Origin: Emticicia aquatica
GTDB taxonomy: Bacteria; Bacteroidota; Bacteroidia; Cytophagales; Spirosomataceae
Reading direction: 5' to 3'
Assembly: GCF_923079645.1 (NCBI RefSeq)
Contig: NZ_CAKLPY010000002.1
Span: 868,001 to 932,000 of the forward strand
Length of the DNA stretch: 64,000 nucleotides
The stretch's first letter is position 1. Every line of letters starts with the position of its first letter. The position numbers were made by a program, and so were the translations under genes. Positions 60,155-64,000 of the stretch are shown here, piece after piece. The notes under the pieces were generated by a model. It had not been told where the DNA came from. It searched no databases and worked only from the letters and a program-made list of their open reading frames with translations.

Positions 60155-60736
60155 TTAAAACTTAACAGTTGGAGCTGCCTGAGCAGAATCAGAAGCTTGG
60201 AAAAATCCTTTTTCAGCAAAACCAAAAATTTTTGCGAAAATAACTGTTGGGAATGCCAAAGCTGACGAGTTATAAGTCTGAACTGAAGCATTGAAGTCAT
60301 TACGAGCCACGCCAATACGGTTTTCAGTACCTTCTAATTGAGATTGAAGTTCCAAAAAGTTTTGATTAGCTTTTAAATCTGGATATTTTTCAACTGAAAC
60401 TAATAAACGGCTCAGCGAACCACTCAATTGGTCTTGTGCTGCTTGGAATTTCTTGATATTTTCAGGTGTCAAATCATCAGCTTTAAGGTTTACTGCTGTT
60501 GCATTTGCACGAGCCTGAATTACTTCAGTCAACGTACTTTTTTCAAAATTTGCTGCACCTTGTACAGTACTTACTAAGTTTGGAATCAAATCTGAGCGAC
60601 GTTGGTATTGCGTTTGCACGTTTGCCCATTTTCCTTTGACATCTTGGTCATTACTAACTAATCCGTTGTATGAGCTACATCCGTACATTCCAAAAATTAG
60701 TAAAATACCAACGATGATGAGAGTGCTTTTGTTCAT
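60155..60736 (-). CDS. LemA family lipoprotein
   Basis: A 193-residue LemA protein with a lipoprotein signal (MNKSTLIIVGILLIFGMYGC, lipobox MYGC). The LemA core is plain: YNGLVSNDQDVKGKWANVQTQYQRRSDLIPNLVSTVQG near 24-61 (in parts), followed by long helices and YPDLKANQNFLELQSQLEGTENRIGVARNDFN near 117-148 (in parts). Function unknown, but LemA is regularly linked to TPM-domain proteins, as here. First gene of the LemA-TPM-TPM cluster. Confidence 0.95.
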   Translation of the reverse strand: MNKSTLIIVGILLIFGMYGCSSYNGLVSNDQDVKGKWANVQTQYQRRSDLIPNLVSTVQGAANFEKSTLTEVIQARANATAVNLKADDLTPENIKKFQAAQDQLSGSLSRLLVSVEKYPDLKANQNFLELQSQLEGTENRIGVARNDFNASVQTYNSSALAFPTVIFAKIFGFAEKGFFQASDSAQAAPTVKF

Positions 60737-60989
60737 TGTCTTTAATTCGTTTTTTTGTAATTGGTTAAAATTTTGCTCAAATGTAATGATTTGAAAATAA
60801 TATGCAAGGGGGTAAATGTTATAAGTGGATAAAAAAAATCAGCAAACGGATTAAATCCATGTCGAAATATTACTTTTTGCCTTAATTTCGGGTATTTTCG
60901 TACCAAAATTCAGAAAATCAACACCTTCAGTCAATATTATATTTCTTTATGTCTTGCCTAAATGATACAAATGATCTTTATTTCTAAAC

Positions 60990-62285
60990 TTAAGATAGCC
61001 AAAGATTCACGTATGTTCCATTTTTATCGTACATATCGGCTTGACGACTGATATTAAAATACCTGTCTTCACGTGGATCATTTCCAACGCCTGCTATATA
61101 ATTCCAGTTTCCCCAATTGCTACAAACATCATAATCGAGTAATTGACTTTCAAAATAAGCTGCCCCCCAAGTCCAATCAATACCTAAATCTTTGGTTAAA
61201 TAACTGGCCACATTTTGGCGGCCACGATTCGACATAAACCCAGTTAACTGCAATTCTTTCATATTGGCATCAATAAAAGGCACACCTGTTTGGCCATTTA
61301 TCCATTTGTCAAAATTGAGTTTATCTTGCTTCCATTCTTTCATTAAATCATTTTTAATGCCGCTTTTTTTGAAAATCCTTGTTCCGAATTTCAGTCCTAC
61401 AAAATGAAAATAATCTCGCCAAATTAATTCAAAAGTCAGCCAATAAGTGGAATCATTTGCGAGTACTTCTTTTTCATATTTTTTTATTTCCTCGTATATT
61501 TTTCTAGGAGAAATACAGCCCAAACTCAACCAAGCCGAAAACTTCGACGAATAGTCTCCACCGATGAGTTCGTTACGTGTTTCTTTATATGTTTTTAATA
61601 AATCTTTGTCCCAAATATATTCTTTTAATCGATTTAATGCTTCATTTTCACCACCTTTAAAGTTCAAAACCGAACGTTTATCTAGGATTAGTGTCTCTTC
61701 AAAACCTAAATCTTTTAAGGTTGGAATTTTCCCTAAATCAAATGAAGAATCAATGTGAGCAAGTTTTTGTGGAGCATCAAAAGTTGGGCGAATTGTAGCA
61801 GAACGCTCTACTTTTTTCCTAAAATCAGTAAAAACATCGGGCAAAAAATTTATCTGAAAAGGCAAATCACGGGCATGATATAACGTAGCAATCCAAACCA
61901 ATTCAATTTCAATATTGAGTGGTTTTATTCTTTTTGCCAAATTTGCTTCTATTGTGGTTTCCTCTTGCGTAACTTCTTTGCTTGCATAAACTGCCGCCGC
62001 ATTTATATCGGCTGCCATTTTTGTTAAAATTTCTTCGGGTTTACCAATTTTAATAATTAAATCAGAACCAATACTTTGTAGATTTGTACGTAGGTTTTCG
62101 ACTGATTCAATCAAAAACTTTGTCCGAAATGCACCCGTACGTTTAAATCCGAGTGGCGTATTCAGAAATTGTCTTTCGTCAAAAATATATACAGGAATCA
62201 CATTTCCTGCTTTAGTTGCTTCTATTAAAGCCTCGTTATCGTGAAGTCGTAAGTCGTTTCTGAACCAGAAAATGATATTTTGCAT
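60990..62285 (-). CDS. DASH-type cryptochrome/photolyase
   Basis: A 431-residue flavoprotein. N-terminal photolyase domain starts IIFWFRNDLRLHDNEAL near 4-20 and runs to about 130. The FAD-binding domain is in residues 200-431 with GGDYSSKFSAWLSLGCISPRKI near 240-261 (in parts), WRDYFHF, and NWGNWNYIAGVGNDPREDRYFN near 390-411 (in parts), the last typical of cryptochrome DASH. It repairs cyclobutane dimers in single-stranded DNA by blue light or acts as a light sensor. Single gene; the 253-base gap to lemA shows no gene. Confidence 0.93.
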   Translation of the reverse strand: MQNIIFWFRNDLRLHDNEALIEATKAGNVIPVYIFDERQFLNTPLGFKRTGAFRTKFLIESVENLRTNLQSIGSDLIIKIGKPEEILTKMAADINAAAVYASKEVTQEETTIEANLAKRIKPLNIEIELVWIATLYHARDLPFQINFLPDVFTDFRKKVERSATIRPTFDAPQKLAHIDSSFDLGKIPTLKDLGFEETLILDKRSVLNFKGGENEALNRLKEYIWDKDLLKTYKETRNELIGGDYSSKFSAWLSLGCISPRKIYEEIKKYEKEVLANDSTYWLTFELIWRDYFHFVGLKFGTRIFKKSGIKNDLMKEWKQDKLNFDKWINGQTGVPFIDANMKELQLTGFMSNRGRQNVASYLTKDLGIDWTWGAAYFESQLLDYDVCSNWGNWNYIAGVGNDPREDRYFNISRQADMYDKNGTYVNLWLS

Positions 62286-62374
62286 GAGTAAAATGTACTT
62301 GTAGAAAATGTTTGTTACTGCAAAATTAACTTATTTTCTAAGGACTTTGTTCATTAAAATCAATTGTAAAGTTT

Positions 62375-63187
62375 TTAATTACACATATATTGATAAGCCA
62401 CATTTAGCACGGTCTTTTTTTCGCCTTTCGTTACGGTCTTCACCGCTTTTGTAGGAATTCCAATTTTATTATATTCATAAGTAATATCTGTCGCTTCATC
62501 TACTTTGCCATTGTCATCGTATATTTTTATGGAAGTGGGATTATTTTTACCAAAAAACGCAAAATAGCTATTCGCAATTCCGATAAAACCGTATGCCATT
62601 GTGCGGTAGCCATCTGGATAAAATTGGGATTTAGTATCGTAGCTAATGCCTTCATAAGCCAACAATTCGGGGTCTCCTTCCATTTTTGTGAAAACTTTCG
62701 ACACATTTTCATCTACATATTCTACTCTTGAAACTCCTTTTACTTTATAACCAAAAATGTCAAGATTGGTATTAATTGTAGTAAGTTTATCGGCCACATA
62801 CACAAAATCGTTTACCTGAAACTCATATCCTTTTATTGATGTTCTGGTTTTTGAAATTTTGCCAGTGGTAGCATCATATAGATAAGTTACGGTATAAGCT
62901 TCTTCCAAATTTCCATTTGTGATAACCATTTTTTCAATCTGACCTTTGGTATTATAGGTGAACGTTGAACCAATTTCGGTACTTTCTTTATTTACAATAC
63001 GCTTAATTCGATTGAGTGTATATTCAAAAGAAGCGAGTTCCTTTCCTGTCGAAGAATTGATATTTTTGAGCGGACATTTGCTCAACTGTTGTGTTTGTTC
63101 GGGTGTTATTTCATCTTCATTGATTTTTTTACAAGAAATGACACCCGAAATAAGGGCCACTAGAACGAAGGATACGATACGTTTCAT
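62375..63187 (-). CDS. lipoprotein with YD-like repeats (DUF4595-like)
   Basis: A 270-residue exported protein, started at ATG 63187 (MKRIVSFVLVALISGVISC, lipobox VISC); a further 31 residues before it would be unlike a signal. The mature protein has repeated beta-hairpin units with YN/YD turns such as FTYNTKGQIEKM, YLYDATTGKISK and ITYEYNKIGIP, similar to RHS/YD repeats and to DUF4595-type surface proteins of Bacteroidota. Function unknown. Lies between udk and the cryptochrome gene on the same strand. Confidence 0.78.
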   Translation of the reverse strand: MKRIVSFVLVALISGVISCKKINEDEITPEQTQQLSKCPLKNINSSTGKELASFEYTLNRIKRIVNKESTEIGSTFTYNTKGQIEKMVITNGNLEEAYTVTYLYDATTGKISKTRTSIKGYEFQVNDFVYVADKLTTINTNLDIFGYKVKGVSRVEYVDENVSKVFTKMEGDPELLAYEGISYDTKSQFYPDGYRTMAYGFIGIANSYFAFFGKNNPTSIKIYDDNGKVDEATDITYEYNKIGIPTKAVKTVTKGEKKTVLNVAYQYMCN

Positions 63188-63261
63188 AAATATATAATTG
63201 ATACTTTCAATAGCTAAATAATCAATCTTACTGCAAAAAACGTGCCTGTTTTTAAACAAAA

Positions 63262-63290
63262 AAGAGACTTTCATTATCAAAAAGTCTCTT
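63262..63290 (-). terminator. terminator of udk
   Basis: AAGAGACTTT (63262-63271) and AAAGTCTCTT (63281-63290) form a perfect 10-bp stem with a 9-base loop; on the minus strand it is followed by TTTTG. It is 38 bases after the udk stop. Confidence 0.75.
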
Positions 63291-63328
63291 AAATAAATGT
63301 TTTACAATTGTCTTAAACAGCTCGTTTT

Positions 63329-63943
63329 TTATAGCTTATCTTTCAAAAAAGCCGTCAAAATAGCCAAACCTTTTTCAAAATGCGAATTATTGTTGATTAT
63401 TATATCTGCATCATATTTGGTTGGTTCGATGTATTTTTCATACGTTGGAGCAACATGGTTTTCCCAACGGTAAAGAACATCGTTTAAATCGTATCCTCGT
63501 TCGTTGTTATCTCTGATGATGCGACGCTTGATTTTAACATGTTCACGGGCATCAATAAAAACCCTTAAATCAAGCAATTTTGCCACATCTTGCGAATGAA
63601 AAACAAAAATTCCTTCAACAACGATAATTGGAGCTGGCTTGAAAACAAGCGTTTTTGGTACAACATTCGGATTATTGAAAACATATTCTTTATGCTCAAC
63701 AGTTCGCCAATTTTTCAAATCATTGATATGCTGGGCATATAACTCAAAATCTATTGCTTCAGGAAGGTCGTAGTTTTCAACATTATTTTGGTCTTTCGGT
63801 ACAAATTCTTGTGTACGATAGTAATTGTCTTGCGAAATCAGACAAATTTCATCTTTTGAAAAAGCTCCCAATAACTGATTCAAAAAGTACGTTTTTCCAG
63901 ACGCACTTCCGCCAGTAATACCAACTATATAAGGTTTTGTCAT
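63329..63943 (-). CDS. udk: uridine kinase
   Basis: A 204-residue P-loop kinase that phosphorylates uridine and cytidine to UMP and CMP with ATP or GTP in pyrimidine salvage. Walker A is IVGITGGSASGKTYF near 5-19; then the LISQDNYYR motif near 36-44, ENYDLPEAIDF near 57-67, APIIVVEGIFVFHS near 104-117, and RIIRDNNERGYDLNDVLYRW near 136-155. Start at ATG 63943; a GTG two codons earlier is also possible. The 57 bases to the window edge show nothing. Confidence 0.95.
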   Translation of the reverse strand: MTKPYIVGITGGSASGKTYFLNQLLGAFSKDEICLISQDNYYRTQEFVPKDQNNVENYDLPEAIDFELYAQHINDLKNWRTVEHKEYVFNNPNVVPKTLVFKPAPIIVVEGIFVFHSQDVAKLLDLRVFIDAREHVKIKRRIIRDNNERGYDLNDVLYRWENHVAPTYEKYIEPTKYDADIIINNNSHFEKGLAILTAFLKDKL

Positions 63944-64000
63944 TAACACTATTTTTAAATTTCTTGTTGATGATTGCCCAAAGATTAAATTAGTGCAATT

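Overview
This is a contiguous, AT-rich chromosomal stretch from a member of the Bacteroidota, most likely order Cytophagales; a genus such as Emticicia, Arcicella or Flectobacillus would fit, but I cannot prove one. The phylum call rests on gldG, bshC (bacillithiol), DUF1573, DUF2480, DUF4293 and DUF5916 proteins, a fused alpha/beta 2-oxoacid dehydrogenase E1, the near absence of Shine-Dalgarno sequences, and several upstream sites of the form TTTG-N19..21-TAnnTTTG, the housekeeping promoter type of this phylum. I see no tRNA, rRNA, CRISPR array, insertion sequence, phage gene or integrase. The window looks like core and lineage-specific genome, not a mobile island.

Layout. 1-2185 holds the cut-off E1 dehydrogenase gene and 2460-2885 a periplasmic DUF1573 protein. 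3133-7117 is a probable operon of an ATP-grasp ligase, a glutamine-synthetase-like ligase and a GntP permease. On the minus strand follow an outer-membrane DUF5916 protein, a D-2-hydroxyacid dehydrogenase, a large SNF2 helicase and dihydrofolate reductase (7163-14273). 14601-17847 is the least explained part of the window: a 62-residue protein, a coiled-coil/4-TM/coiled-coil protein, a pentapeptide-repeat protein and a second coiled-coil/4-TM/coiled-coil protein, tightly packed. 18031-20655 carries a CBM48-like protein with a Lys/Ala tail, a Cys-containing conserved protein overlapping a barrel-like protein, and a VTT membrane protein.

20709-31729 is almost all minus strand: triosephosphate isomerase; a MarR-GNAT-decarboxylase-GNAT operon with a palindromic operator; an AraC/Ogt alkyltransferase; a membrane protein; a polyprenyl synthetase-rhomboid-membrane LytTR run; IlvE; and an M28 lipoprotein peptidase. 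31952-35404 (plus) has a MazG-like pyrophosphohydrolase, a membrane protein, DUF2480 and GltX. 35414-45532 (mostly minus) has a patatin lipase, BshC, an acyl-CoA ligase, an LD-carboxypeptidase, an AraC regulator and GldG without an adjacent gldF. 45715-53752 has a cupin, DUF4293, a two-component system, then SGNH hydrolase, flavin monooxygenase and an alpha-oxoamine-synthase-like enzyme, followed by a convergent TraB/GumN protein. 54032-63943 has a TPR glycosyltransferase-like membrane protein, PyrR, Pth, small secreted proteins, a LemA-TPM-TPM cluster, a DASH cryptochrome, a YD-repeat-like lipoprotein and uridine kinase.

Convergent gene pairs are usually separated by strong, often bidirectional hairpin terminators. 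Starts were moved inward where a long upstream extension preceded an obvious signal peptide or family start. Nothing here was confirmed by database search; family names come from recognised motifs and overall protein pattern.
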